Positions 29,981-38,034 of a stretch of 45,517 bases of DNA are shown piece after piece. This DNA is from a virus. Both the position numbers and the translations under genes were made by a program. Below the pieces are notes generated by a model, which was given only the letters and a program-made list of their open reading frames with translations, was not told the origin of the DNA and searched no databases. How positions within the stretch are numbered: the first letter of the stretch is position 1; each line of letters starts with the position of its first letter. The stretch lies in the IMG/VR virus record IMGVR_UViG_3300017971_000402, positions 1 through 45,517 of that record. The stretch is one strand, 5' to 3'.

Positions 29981-31593
29981 TCGCTCTCTACCATCCTTAT
30001 CTCTATTGGCCCGGACCCACTTATTCTGTGCGAAAGCCTTCGCCCGTTTCCGGGTGTTATCAAACGCCTTTTTGTTTTCCTCGCTGCAGTTAAAGAATGT
30101 GTTTGGTGGATCTCCCCGTCTAATAAAACATACCCATTAGCAGAATCCGCAGATGACGCATCAACATCATATTTCGCCCATCTCGGGAAGTGCCTCCTGG
30201 TCTGCAATGTAAAATCCTTACCTTCCACTTCCCATGTAATCGCCGTGTTATGGTCTGTTGTTGAGTTTCGGTGTTCTATTATCCACGCATATCCGTTTTC
30301 ATCCACCGCAACCATTCTATTGTTATAATGGTCAACACCAACAGCGTGGATTTCCTCACCCCGGGTAAAATAACTGGCCCGCTGTTCGTCCATATAATAA
30401 ACAATAATATTAGATGGATAGGTATCGTTCTCGCCCGCATACCCGAAATAAACTTTATTTTCCCAATAACACAACCAGGAAGTAGACAAGTCGCCAGCCG
30501 CAGCGACCCCGCCAACACTCTCACCCTTAAAAACCGGGTCAAACGGAGAACTTATTTTTTCGTCCTTACCATATTTATAATCCGTCGAAGGAAGGAATAA
30601 ATAAACCCCATCAGACCCCACATGAAATATTCCATATCCCTCAACAGCAAGTGCCCCGTTTTGAGATTGGGTGCCGGTCTTGGCCGCCATGTCCTTGGGA
30701 ATAAAATCCGTAGCAGATGATCCATAAATATAAAATATTTTATTTTTAGTTAAATAATATGGCTGCTTGTCATACAGGACCACACACTGCCCACCATACT
30801 GAACCGAGCTCACATCAACATAATAAGTGGCTGGGAAATACTCGGGTTGCTTTGTTTTGGAAAAATACAGCTTATTATCCTTGATCACAAAAACCGTACC
30901 GTTAAAAGACGGCCCCGCTACATAACTGCCAATCGGGGGGCGGTTATGATCCGTTGCTACCGTTGTCCCCAAAGAAGCATCTGCCGTGTCTGTATCTATA
31001 TCAAGATCAATATAAGACTCGGCAGCCGATGTGGGATGTGTCGCGTAATCGGTCCCGGCATACTGGTTTCTATAAATCTCCCACGAATACATATCCTCAG
31101 TGTTATCAATAGTATTTTCTATCGTCGGGCGGTATGCCACTCCGGTTATATACCCGCCGTCAGCTTCCCAATCAAAACACGCTGAATAATCCCTGTTGCA
31201 ATAATTTAATTCATAAGCGTCGAGAGAATACGTCGATCCGCCAGCAGCGGTTCGGTAAAACCGAATTGCATTTATCTGGCCGTCCGGCGGCTCCTCTACT
31301 GTCACCTTTAACGACTCGTTAGCAAGTGCAACCACCGCAGACGCCCCGTTGCTCGGGTTTGATTCGCATACAACCGTTGCCCGTTCTTTTCGACAATATG
31401 TGTACTTAACATCATAATCACCAGTTAGCCCTGTTGAGCTTCCCGCTACAATTATCGGCCTTACGGTAGGAGCATCAATACCCCACTCCCACGTCTCACT
31501 GCCATCTATCCTTTTGCGATACGTTCCGTTTAGCGCAAAGATCGACTCTGTTGTCGAATTATAAGGACTATATAATACTGCCGACCAACCCAT
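29977..31593 (-). CDS. tail nozzle / stabilization protein, main part
   Basis: 538 residues, beta-rich, with repeated sheet motifs like a propeller: RTAAGGSTYSLDAYEL, FVIKDNKLYFSKTKQPEYFP, KQPYYLTKNKIFYIYG, GVYLFLPSTDYKYGKDE, FGYAGENDTYPSNIIVYYMDE, DENGYAWIIEHRNSTTDHN. KLYFSKTKQPEYFP is the signature of phage nozzle/stabilization proteins (P22 gp10-like, T7 gp12-like). Normally the N-terminal blade is in the same protein. Here a matching N-terminus is in 32409-32993 and a fiber-like gene intervenes, so the nozzle seems split. Confidence 0.7.
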   Translation of the reverse strand: MGWSAVLYSPYNSTTESIFALNGTYRKRIDGSETWEWGIDAPTVRPIIVAGSSTGLTGDYDVKYTYCRKERATVVCESNPSNGASAVVALANESLKVTVEEPPDGQINAIRFYRTAAGGSTYSLDAYELNYCNRDYSACFDWEADGGYITGVAYRPTIENTIDNTEDMYSWEIYRNQYAGTDYATHPTSAAESYIDLDIDTDTADASLGTTVATDHNRPPIGSYVAGPSFNGTVFVIKDNKLYFSKTKQPEYFPATYYVDVSSVQYGGQCVVLYDKQPYYLTKNKIFYIYGSSATDFIPKDMAAKTGTQSQNGALAVEGYGIFHVGSDGVYLFLPSTDYKYGKDEKISSPFDPVFKGESVGGVAAAGDLSTSWLCYWENKVYFGYAGENDTYPSNIIVYYMDEQRASYFTRGEEIHAVGVDHYNNRMVAVDENGYAWIIEHRNSTTDHNTAITWEVEGKDFTLQTRRHFPRWAKYDVDASSADSANGYVLLDGEIHQTHSLTAARKTKRRLITPGNGRRLSHRISGSGPIEIRMVESE

Positions 31594-32412
31594 TTACATC
31601 CCCACAGGGAAAAACCACCCACTTTGCCAAACGTCTGTAACCGTATCGGCACCACTGGCATATATTTCAAATTTCTGTGAACTATCCGTATCAACTATAA
31701 CAGAAGCCGAATCATACGTTGAACCCGAAGCAGTTTCCAATACCCTGTGCCCCGTTGTACCCGTTTGACCGTTTGTTCTCCAGTTTAACGTTCTGGGGTT
31801 CGCATTAGCACCCGTAATAACTACAATCGCCTTTGTTGAAAATGCCGGTGAAATACACGTTACATCAGTCCACGTTTGCGATGTCGGTGAATTGGAATAA
31901 AGCGAAGCATGATCAGCAAAATGGACTATCTCACCCGAATGATAAAACTCAGGTAATTGCGACGAACCATCCGTTCTAAACCCGAAAATACACCTATCAG
32001 CACTATTATACCAACCGCGATAAGTTTGCGAATAACTGGGCGCAGTGGAAGATATCGCAATCTCCGATGCTGTAATCGCCGTTCCCGAAGTAATCCCAGA
32101 CTCATCAAGATATACATAGTATTTAGTGCTTGCGCTTAACGACCCAATTGACTTTGTTAATTTAGAAGTCCAACCCGCATATTTGCCAGCCACGTCATAA
32201 AACCCTGCCCCGATATACAACTCATCAGCATCTTTCCACGAAAATTGCGGCCTTAAAAATTGCCCCGTTATAATCAGGTCGTCCCTTATGGTTTCCCATT
32301 CGACCTTCTTACTTTTCTCAGACGAACTTTCGCTATCGTCCGTCACGCAAAATAAATCATCTGCAGCAAGACTTGTTAACTCTGTTAAATCCGAAAACGC
32401 TACATCTGTCAT
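31594..32412 (-). CDS. fiber/knob-like virion protein between nozzle halves
   Basis: 272 residues. Start FSDLTELTSLAADDLFCVTDD is common to phage head or tail fibers. Then an extended Ser/Thr-rich beta body with GAGFYDVAGKYAGW, SASTKYYVYLDESG, EIVHFADHASLYSNSP, TGHRVLETASGSTYD and a final DVWQSGWFFPVG. No enzymatic motif. Stop of the upstream gene overlaps its ATG by 4 bases; the next gene starts directly after its stop. Confidence 0.6.
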   Translation of the reverse strand: MTDVAFSDLTELTSLAADDLFCVTDDSESSSEKSKKVEWETIRDDLIITGQFLRPQFSWKDADELYIGAGFYDVAGKYAGWTSKLTKSIGSLSASTKYYVYLDESGITSGTAITASEIAISSTAPSYSQTYRGWYNSADRCIFGFRTDGSSQLPEFYHSGEIVHFADHASLYSNSPTSQTWTDVTCISPAFSTKAIVVITGANANPRTLNWRTNGQTGTTGHRVLETASGSTYDSASVIVDTDSSQKFEIYASGADTVTDVWQSGWFFPVGM

Positions 32413-32993
32413 GATGTACCTTCCCCTATAAAATCGCTGTTATCTGTTTCTGTCCACATATTGTCTGAATCCGTTTCTGTCACAAAATCTATCTTTGTAG
32501 CAGTATAATACGAAGACTTTATTTCTGAATCTAAAAACCCATCTCGAACCGCAACCGCTTTTAGTGTTGTGAGAAGTGGCACGGTTATTGCAGAAGCGTA
32601 TTTAAAATCCGCTTCTGTTGGTGTGCTGCCATCAAGGGTGTAATAAATATCCGCCCCAACCGTGTCACAGGTTATCGTTACAGTCTGTGCGCTACCATAC
32701 GAACCGCCATCGGGAGAAAACTCAGGGGTTGAACACTGAACACCTTCCGCAATTTGTGTTTCATCCCTGTAAATATATTTGCCACCCAATATATATCTGT
32801 GGCCCCCTTGCTCAATAACAAAATCCATCGTCCCAACAAGAGCCGTTGTGTTTATTTTAAAAGACCCATCCCGAAGTTTTAAAACACCCTTCTCGTCAAG
32901 GCGCAAGTTCTTACACCGCTTCATTCCATCGTCAGGAAGGTCAGATGGGTCTGTCGCAACATCCAATGTCCCAAGTGGTTTAAATATTATCAT
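32409..32993 (-). CDS. nozzle N-terminal fragment with CHB_HEX_C domain
   Basis: 194 residues. IFKPLGTLDVATDPSDLPDD and CKNLRLDEKGVLKLRDGSFK are the classic start of podovirus nozzle/stabilization proteins (first propeller blade); GGHRYILGGKYIYRDE continues it. Then an embedded chitobiase C-terminal-like (CHB_HEX_C) domain: FSPDGGSYGSAQTVTIT, ADIYYTLDGSTPT, LKAVAVRDG. The chain then stops instead of continuing into the rest of the nozzle. So this is likely a shortened blade protein that pairs with 29977-31593. The overlap of 4 bases with each neighbour supports co-translation. Confidence 0.65.
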   Translation of the reverse strand: MIIFKPLGTLDVATDPSDLPDDGMKRCKNLRLDEKGVLKLRDGSFKINTTALVGTMDFVIEQGGHRYILGGKYIYRDETQIAEGVQCSTPEFSPDGGSYGSAQTVTITCDTVGADIYYTLDGSTPTEADFKYASAITVPLLTTLKAVAVRDGFLDSEIKSSYYTATKIDFVTETDSDNMWTETDNSDFIGEGTS

Positions 32994-33229
32994 ACGAGCA
33001 ACATCGGTAAAATTTTAATTGCCATAGTTGCCAACATTGATGCAAAATCACCATCAATACCACCGCCTGAACCCCGTTTCTTTCCTTGCGCAGCCATGTT
33101 TTGCTGCATCACAAAATCGTTTTGCATGATAGAATTTAGTCTTTGCTGTTCAAGCAAATAATCCATAAAACCCATGCCTTTATTCCAATTGCCAAATACC
33201 GCCTCATTATTATTATAATTGCCAATCAT
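32990..33229 (-). CDS. 79-residue virion-associated protein
   Basis: N-terminus rich in Asn (MIGNYNNNEAVFGNWNKGMG), then Gln/Asn-rich helices (NSIMQNDFVMQQNMAAQGKKRG) and a hydrophobic C-terminus (ASMLATMAIKILPMLLV). The last 16 residues could be a membrane or hydrophobic anchor. It may be an ejected small protein or an assembly factor. No family recognised. ATGA overlaps with neighbours. Confidence 0.6.
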   Translation of the reverse strand: MIGNYNNNEAVFGNWNKGMGFMDYLLEQQRLNSIMQNDFVMQQNMAAQGKKRGSGGGIDGDFASMLATMAIKILPMLLV

Positions 33230-34578
33230 GGATATGTACTCGGATATGTCGATGGAAGTCTAGGGTGTCTTCTTGACCTGGACACCATCGGGTTTCGTGG
33301 TTGCAATCTGTAATCCCTATCTGACATCCTTTTTGCAAGATATCTCTTTATTGCCCTTACCCCAACTTCTTTTCGCATCTGCCAGTATTCCGAAAGAGAC
33401 GGTATTCTGCCGTCAGTATTCCCACCATAGGCCCGGGCAATAACGCCCTTTTCTATGTATTTGTGTAGAAATGTAGCGAAAGCAGATGAATCAGTATCTG
33501 CCGAAAGATCGGTGGTGTTTTTATCAAAAATCACTATCAGATTATCGTCCACATCAAGGGCCGTGGTCGAATACGCCGCCTCGTCGGGGTCTGTGTCAAT
33601 CGATGTCACGCCCAACGTGACAGCTCGAACTTCAACATTATCGACATTACCAACGAAGTCTTTATTCGCTGTTAGTAACAAATCCGTACTTCCCGAACAC
33701 TTTATGTATTCGGTATAAGTCCCATCGGCAGATCGTGCCGTTCCCGCGCCAGCTGAACCCACACTAATTGTTATTGTGCCGGCAGTACGCCCAGACACGG
33801 TGTAGCGTGTCCAGTACAAAACCGCATCCGTCAATATTGCCGATTGCGTCAAATTAGAATTAGCCGACTGAGAACCGTCACTACTCGCCACCCCACTGCT
33901 TATAGACCAGCCCGTCCCCAACGACCATGTACCAGAATCATCAAACCCGCCATTTACAACAAGGTCTGTCCACAACCTGTAATCACTCCATGTTACAGAA
34001 CTCGGCAGGGGATATAAAAAGTGTTTGTTCGATAATTCCTCGTCCCGATAATAAAACATCGGATCTCCCTGGCGGGTTTTCCATGTCCTGTCCCTATCCT
34101 GAAGTTCTTTTCTTGTGGTTGGTTCTATTGGTTTTCTGTCCCACGCAACAAACTTCGCCCTGTAAAAACCATTCGGAAACGGCACCGGGGGTGGTTCACA
34201 GGGGGTGGAAATCTCCCACACCTCCCAGGGTTGTGTATAAAACTCACCATAGGAACTCGTTGTCGGTGTTAAATCGTCAAGGTGTTCATGTTCCCAAATA
34301 TTCGTGCAAACATAGGTGTTTGTGTCATTATAATATCCAGGTTGGAAAGTCTCACCGTTTGCATTGTCGTTATGCGGCCACTCCCAATTATACAGGTAAC
34401 AACTCTGCATCCTTGATGGAATCATAACAACCCGTACATCTTCCACCTGGCCGATTTCATTTTGAAGGTCGTTTTGCTCGTCGTTAAAAAGACGCAACAA
34501 AAAAGCATCCGCCCATATCCTGCTGTCCGGGTCTCTTAAAAACCGCCTTACCCGTGTTTTATGGCTCGACCAATTCAT
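33226..34578 (-). CDS. head-tail adaptor-type protein with inserted carbohydrate-binding-like domain
   Basis: 450 residues. RRFLRDPDSRIWADAFLLRLFNDEQNDLQNEI at the start (given in two parts: RRFLRDPDSRIWADAFL and RLFNDEQNDLQNEI) is the adaptor N-terminal helix pattern. After GFYRAKFVAWDRKP and YYRDEELSNKHFLYPLP an insertion (about residues 205-320) has LVVNGGFDDSGTW and WSISSGVASSDG-type strands, typical of galactose-binding/CBM_4_9 folds. The adaptor then resumes with a helical end (SEYWQMRKEVGVRAIKRYLAKR). Likely a ring protein with an external sugar-binding arm. Confidence 0.65.
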   Translation of the reverse strand: MNWSSHKTRVRRFLRDPDSRIWADAFLLRLFNDEQNDLQNEIGQVEDVRVVMIPSRMQSCYLYNWEWPHNDNANGETFQPGYYNDTNTYVCTNIWEHEHLDDLTPTTSSYGEFYTQPWEVWEISTPCEPPPVPFPNGFYRAKFVAWDRKPIEPTTRKELQDRDRTWKTRQGDPMFYYRDEELSNKHFLYPLPSSVTWSDYRLWTDLVVNGGFDDSGTWSLGTGWSISSGVASSDGSQSANSNLTQSAILTDAVLYWTRYTVSGRTAGTITISVGSAGAGTARSADGTYTEYIKCSGSTDLLLTANKDFVGNVDNVEVRAVTLGVTSIDTDPDEAAYSTTALDVDDNLIVIFDKNTTDLSADTDSSAFATFLHKYIEKGVIARAYGGNTDGRIPSLSEYWQMRKEVGVRAIKRYLAKRMSDRDYRLQPRNPMVSRSRRHPRLPSTYPSTYP

Positions 34579-35209
34579 CTGGTTTATGCGCCCATTGCCT
34601 TTCGTGTGTTTCGGGGTACAAATCTATAAGGCCCAGTTTTTTTAAATATCTCATAAAATAATCTGTTGCGGATTTTGCATCCCCCACACTTGCCCAATAT
34701 TCACTTACCGCATAATTCACAATCGCCCATTGGTGTTCGTCTCGGACACTTATTCTGTCAGAATCCAACGTGTACCTGTCTGGAATTGCCACTGCATCAA
34801 TTTCCAAAGAATACGAATCACTTCCGGGTAATGGGTGAATACCCATTTTGTTAGTCCCAACAAGAAAATATCTTTCCGGAGTTCCGGTATCGTACATCCA
34901 GCGGTAGTTTAAATTAAGCAGATATTTAATATCTACCATTTTTAATCGCCACTTAATATCGGTAAGCCAAACACTAACCGGCCATGCAAAATATCCACGA
35001 TCATCTGTAATCTGATAGAAGTTCTTACCGCTTTGAACCGGGATTATATAACGCCTACGGTGGCAACCCGTAACCATACAAACTTCTTCAATCGCATCAT
35101 TAAGGGAATCCCTTATCTGTGCCATTCCGGTAGAATCGTCGGTGAACACATCGGGAGATTCTGTGTCTTCACCGATTAATTCTAAAACCCTGGTTTCAAG
35201 TACGTTCAT
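34559..35209 (-). CDS. head-tail adaptor protein
   Basis: 216 residues. MNVLETRVLELIGEDTES and IRDSLNDAIEEVCMVTGC form the helical N-terminus; the middle is a beta domain (VSVWLTDIKWRLKMVDI, ERYFLVGTNKMGIHPLP); the end (QWAIVNYAVSEYWASVGD, YFMRYLKKLGL) is helical. This is the usual order of gp6/gp4-type connector proteins of short-tailed phages. It overlaps the longer adaptor gene by 20 bases, which has a similar helical arrangement. Confidence 0.7.
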   Translation of the reverse strand: MNVLETRVLELIGEDTESPDVFTDDSTGMAQIRDSLNDAIEEVCMVTGCHRRRYIIPVQSGKNFYQITDDRGYFAWPVSVWLTDIKWRLKMVDIKYLLNLNYRWMYDTGTPERYFLVGTNKMGIHPLPGSDSYSLEIDAVAIPDRYTLDSDRISVRDEHQWAIVNYAVSEYWASVGDAKSATDYFMRYLKKLGLIDLYPETHERQWAHKPDELVEP

Positions 35210-35411
35210 CCCAGAACCCCTTTGACCAATCGGCTTTGTATTCCCTTAATTTTTTGGTCATAGCCTTTGCCATCGAAACCGCCACCCTTAACCGAAACTG
35301 AATATCAGGATCGTCTGTCATATTATAAATATCCCGCAATGTCTGACAAATTGTGTTTTCGCCAAACTGCTTTTTCATGACATTCGGATGTACCGGTTCG
35401 TGTTTTCTCAT
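35196..35411 (-). CDS. 71-residue hypothetical protein
   Basis: Charged and helical (QTLRDIYNMTDDPDIQFRLRVAV, MAKAMTKKLREYKADW). Seems a small virion or assembly factor preceding the adaptor; its 3' end overlaps the adaptor gene by 14 bases. 35412-35475 upstream is noncoding. No family recognised. Confidence 0.6.
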   Translation of the reverse strand: MRKHEPVHPNVMKKQFGENTICQTLRDIYNMTDDPDIQFRLRVAVSMAKAMTKKLREYKADWSKGFWDERT

Positions 35412-35475
35412 AATTTGAGCGGGGGCTCACGCAGGATAGGGCTGCGCAAATTAAGTGCTTCACACCCCCATAAAA

Positions 35476-35811
35476 TTATCTTCCAGCAGAATCAAAATTG
35501 CCGGTTTTCCGAAATACCCTTGTCTGCACATCCCCGCCATGAATGGGTGGGTTGTCCTCGCCATGAGAAAGAACTGTGTTCTCCTTGCCAACCCCGATAT
35601 TAACAAGATTATCAACCCGGGTCATCGGATCCGACAAGTCAAAATCAACAAAACTCGTTGTCGGCAACTCCCTGGTATTTACCTGAAACGGCTCCACCAT
35701 CGTTCCGAGGGTTGTGGTGGTCATCGCCCACCCGATAAAATTGACAAGACTCAGGTCGCCCTTTCCCCTGCGCTTTTTAGTATACAGGACGTCCCTTCTT
35801 AAAATACTCAT
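35476..35811 (-). CDS. 111-residue hypothetical virion-region protein
   Basis: Begins MSILRRDVLYTKKRRGKGDL and continues as a beta-rich polar chain (TTTTLGTMVEPFQVNTREL, TTSFVDFDLSDPMTRV, GGDVQTRVFRKTG). No recognised motif. The first ATG overlaps the stop of the glycosyltransferase-methyltransferase gene by 4 bases. Possible head-completion or decoration protein by position. Confidence 0.55.
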   Translation of the reverse strand: MSILRRDVLYTKKRRGKGDLSLVNFIGWAMTTTTLGTMVEPFQVNTRELPTTSFVDFDLSDPMTRVDNLVNIGVGKENTVLSHGEDNPPIHGGDVQTRVFRKTGNFDSAGR

Positions 35812-37214
35812 TTCTTTTTCTTCCTTTCTGTTTTTACGTTCATGGCCCCACCCATATAATTGTCGTCCTTCATCCAGATCATGTCACTTTTGGGAAATAC
35901 GCTTCTACTCAATAAAAAATCCCTCACAGCTGCATGGTTCATTGATATGTGTTCTGGATTTCTAAAATCCATGTTTTTAAAAAAATTTGTTATTAAAACG
36001 GATTTTTCTTTCATCCTTCCGATAGCATTATCAAGAATTGCTTCCCAATCTCCCAGATGTTCAATTACATCTAAAAATAAAACAAAATCGTAGGGGCCCT
36101 CTATTTTCCACCCAACCCTGTGATGATAACCGTCTTTATTGACCCGCCATTTTAAAAACTCATAACCAGCAGCACCCTCAACATCAACAAAGTCCATACG
36201 ATGGCCCATCTTCAACAACTCAAAACCAATCGGTGCCGTTCCGCATCCGAAATCAAGCCCATACGCCCGAACACCCTGCCGAAACTGCTTTAAAATTATC
36301 AAACCCTCCCAGGCAACATTTTTTTTGGAGTGATAATACATCTGCCGGCAGATTTGCGAAACACCACGAGACCGATAATACTCCTCTAAATCCCCTTCTT
36401 TGGAAAACTCTTTCGCACTAATATCATCATACCTAAAGGCCCCCTCAACAATCTTGTCTACCGTAAGGCCGGTATATTCAAGCACATCTTCCCGGTAATC
36501 CTTCAGCCAGTTTTCGGCCATCCAATCATCGGCAATGTGACCCTTCATAATGTTATCGGCAATAAAAGAAGACCTGTTTAAATGGGTAACAACTTCATTT
36601 TCCTGTTTTAAGTGCCCCACAACAATACTCGTGTCACACCACACAGAAAAACCCTCCGCCTTCGCCTTTTTACAAAGCTGAATGTCCGTTCCGAGATTTT
36701 TACCAACACTCTGCTGCTCGGGCTCAAAATACGGTGGTGTTATCTTATTAAAAATCTTCATGTCAATAAGCATCACCCCACCACCCTGAACATCAACTTC
36801 CTGCAAACCACCCGTAATCTCGTCATCTGTCAAAAACGTGTACTGATGTTCCCCGGTCTTTTTCATCAAAACCGGACGGTAATCACCCGCACGATGATAA
36901 TAAAGACACCCGACAATCGGCTTTTTGTGATCCAGAAGTTTCTTCAAAAAATCGTATTGCGAATGCTCACAGGTTTCCTGCCAACTGAAAACATGATCAT
37001 CATCTAAAAAAAGAAGATAATCCATGCCAGTTCTTAGAGCAGTCTCAACTATGGCATTTCTCGCCCGAAACTGTTCGGATTTCGTTCTTGCGATAAGAAA
37101 AAACTCATGTTCCTGATAGCGCCGGCCAAAGTGGTACATCATCCGCATATAATCAAATGCGACTTGCGGCTGAAGCGACTGAAAGAGTGGAATCCCTATC
37201 CCTATCCTACTCAT
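35808..37214 (-). CDS. glycosyltransferase-methyltransferase fusion
   Basis: 468 residues. The N-terminal half is a GT-A glycosyltransferase: RARNAIVETALRTGMDYLLFLDDDH with the DxD-type DDD (about 69-71; split here as RARNAIVETAL and DYLLFLDDDH), KPIVGCLYYHRAG, VQGGGVMLIDMKIF and GTDIQLCKKAKAEG. The C-terminal half (from about 280) is a SAM methyltransferase: GLDFGCGTAPIG (motif I), MDFVDVEG, FVLFLDVIEHLGD. A sugar transfer plus methyl transfer by one protein would make a methylated glycan. It sits inside the capsid-to-tail block, so the target may be a virion protein; host surface glycan is an alternative. Confidence 0.8.
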   Translation of the reverse strand: MSRIGIGIPLFQSLQPQVAFDYMRMMYHFGRRYQEHEFFLIARTKSEQFRARNAIVETALRTGMDYLLFLDDDHVFSWQETCEHSQYDFLKKLLDHKKPIVGCLYYHRAGDYRPVLMKKTGEHQYTFLTDDEITGGLQEVDVQGGGVMLIDMKIFNKITPPYFEPEQQSVGKNLGTDIQLCKKAKAEGFSVWCDTSIVVGHLKQENEVVTHLNRSSFIADNIMKGHIADDWMAENWLKDYREDVLEYTGLTVDKIVEGAFRYDDISAKEFSKEGDLEEYYRSRGVSQICRQMYYHSKKNVAWEGLIILKQFRQGVRAYGLDFGCGTAPIGFELLKMGHRMDFVDVEGAAGYEFLKWRVNKDGYHHRVGWKIEGPYDFVLFLDVIEHLGDWEAILDNAIGRMKEKSVLITNFFKNMDFRNPEHISMNHAAVRDFLLSRSVFPKSDMIWMKDDNYMGGAMNVKTERKKKK

Positions 37215-37476
37215 CCTTTATGTCCTCCGCTTCTTCAAACTGTTTTAAAAAATTAGGGTCAATCTTATATGGAATATCCAAGCCTATTTTCAGGGTGCCG
37301 TTTTTCAAACCGTAATATTCGTCCTCTTCAAGACCACGGACATTCTTAAACCGCTTGTTTCCGCAATTTACACACCCTGCATATTTCTTTATATACGCAC
37401 GGTGCGTAATCTTAGCACACTGCTCACACCTGACTATCGGATCATTAAAATCCCGTCCCTGATAATCTATTGCCAT
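37207..37476 (-). CDS. small zinc-ribbon protein
   Basis: 89 residues. CEQC and CVNC pairs about 16 residues apart (RCEQCAKITHRAYIKKYAG, CVNCGNKRFKNVRG) form one ribbon; the tail is acidic (EEAEDIKDE). ATG is 17 bases after a very stable hairpin. It overlaps the glycosyltransferase gene by 8 bases. May be a virion or modification cofactor. No family recognised. Confidence 0.6.
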   Translation of the reverse strand: MAIDYQGRDFNDPIVRCEQCAKITHRAYIKKYAGCVNCGNKRFKNVRGLEEDEYYGLKNGTLKIGLDIPYKIDPNFLKQFEEAEDIKDE

Positions 37477-37493
37477 CCCTATCTCCTTTTATG

Positions 37494-37511
37494 AGGGGGC
37501 CGAAGCCCCCT
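37494..37511 (-). other. UUCG-capped hairpin after the decoration gene
   Basis: On the minus strand AGGGGGC-TTCG-GCCCCCT is a seven-base stem with a UUCG loop, exceptionally stable. It starts 7 bases after the stop of 37518-37973 and precedes the next gene's AAAGGAG site. No T-run follows, so it is likelier to guard the 3' end of the upstream transcript or cut down read-through than to terminate fully. Confidence 0.45.
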
Positions 37512-37517
37512 TCGGTT

Positions 37518-37973
37518 CTACATTGCGTAAATAACAGCCTTGATCGTACCCGTGGTCCCAACAGAACCATAAGCCTCCAAGGCCACCGCAACCGGACGAT
37601 GCTCAACATAAAGCTCGTCGGTCGTACCTGATGCCAAATACGGGCCTTCCAGGTTGAACGCATTGGCCGACATAAACAACGGGCAACCCGTCCAAATATC
37701 AGCGGTCGTTGAAGAATCAACGATAACGGCACTGTGATACCCGTAAACCTGAACCAAACCATATTCACCGGCAGCAATCGTTTCGGATGCAACGCCGGCA
37801 AAATTAGCCATTCTCTTAAAAGCGGTTCCGGGTTTGGTTACACTAACACCATCAGCGTCGGAAAGATCCCACATTACCGGCTGGCCATTGGTCAGCGATG
37901 CCGTGGTATAGCCATTACTGCAAACAATAAATACCCTTTCGGGATCACTTCTTGAAATTCTTTTGAATAACAT
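37518..37973 (-). CDS. capsid decoration/head-fiber-like protein
   Basis: 151 residues. A basic start (MLFKRISRSDPERV) and then a beta-rich domain (FIVCSNGYTTASLTNGQPV, GLVQVYGYHSAVIVDSST, GTTGTIKAVIYAM). Small beta-rich proteins directly after the coat gene commonly decorate capsids in this phage class. The stable hairpin after its stop would favour abundant message. Assignment is by size, composition and position. Confidence 0.65.
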   Translation of the reverse strand: MLFKRISRSDPERVFIVCSNGYTTASLTNGQPVMWDLSDADGVSVTKPGTAFKRMANFAGVASETIAAGEYGLVQVYGYHSAVIVDSSTTADIWTGCPLFMSANAFNLEGPYLASGTTDELYVEHRPVAVALEAYGSVGTTGTIKAVIYAM

Positions 37974-38034
37974 TAAAACAATCTCCTTTTGTTACTGACG
38001 CAACCCCTACCCTTGCCGTTTTGTTAAAGATTTA

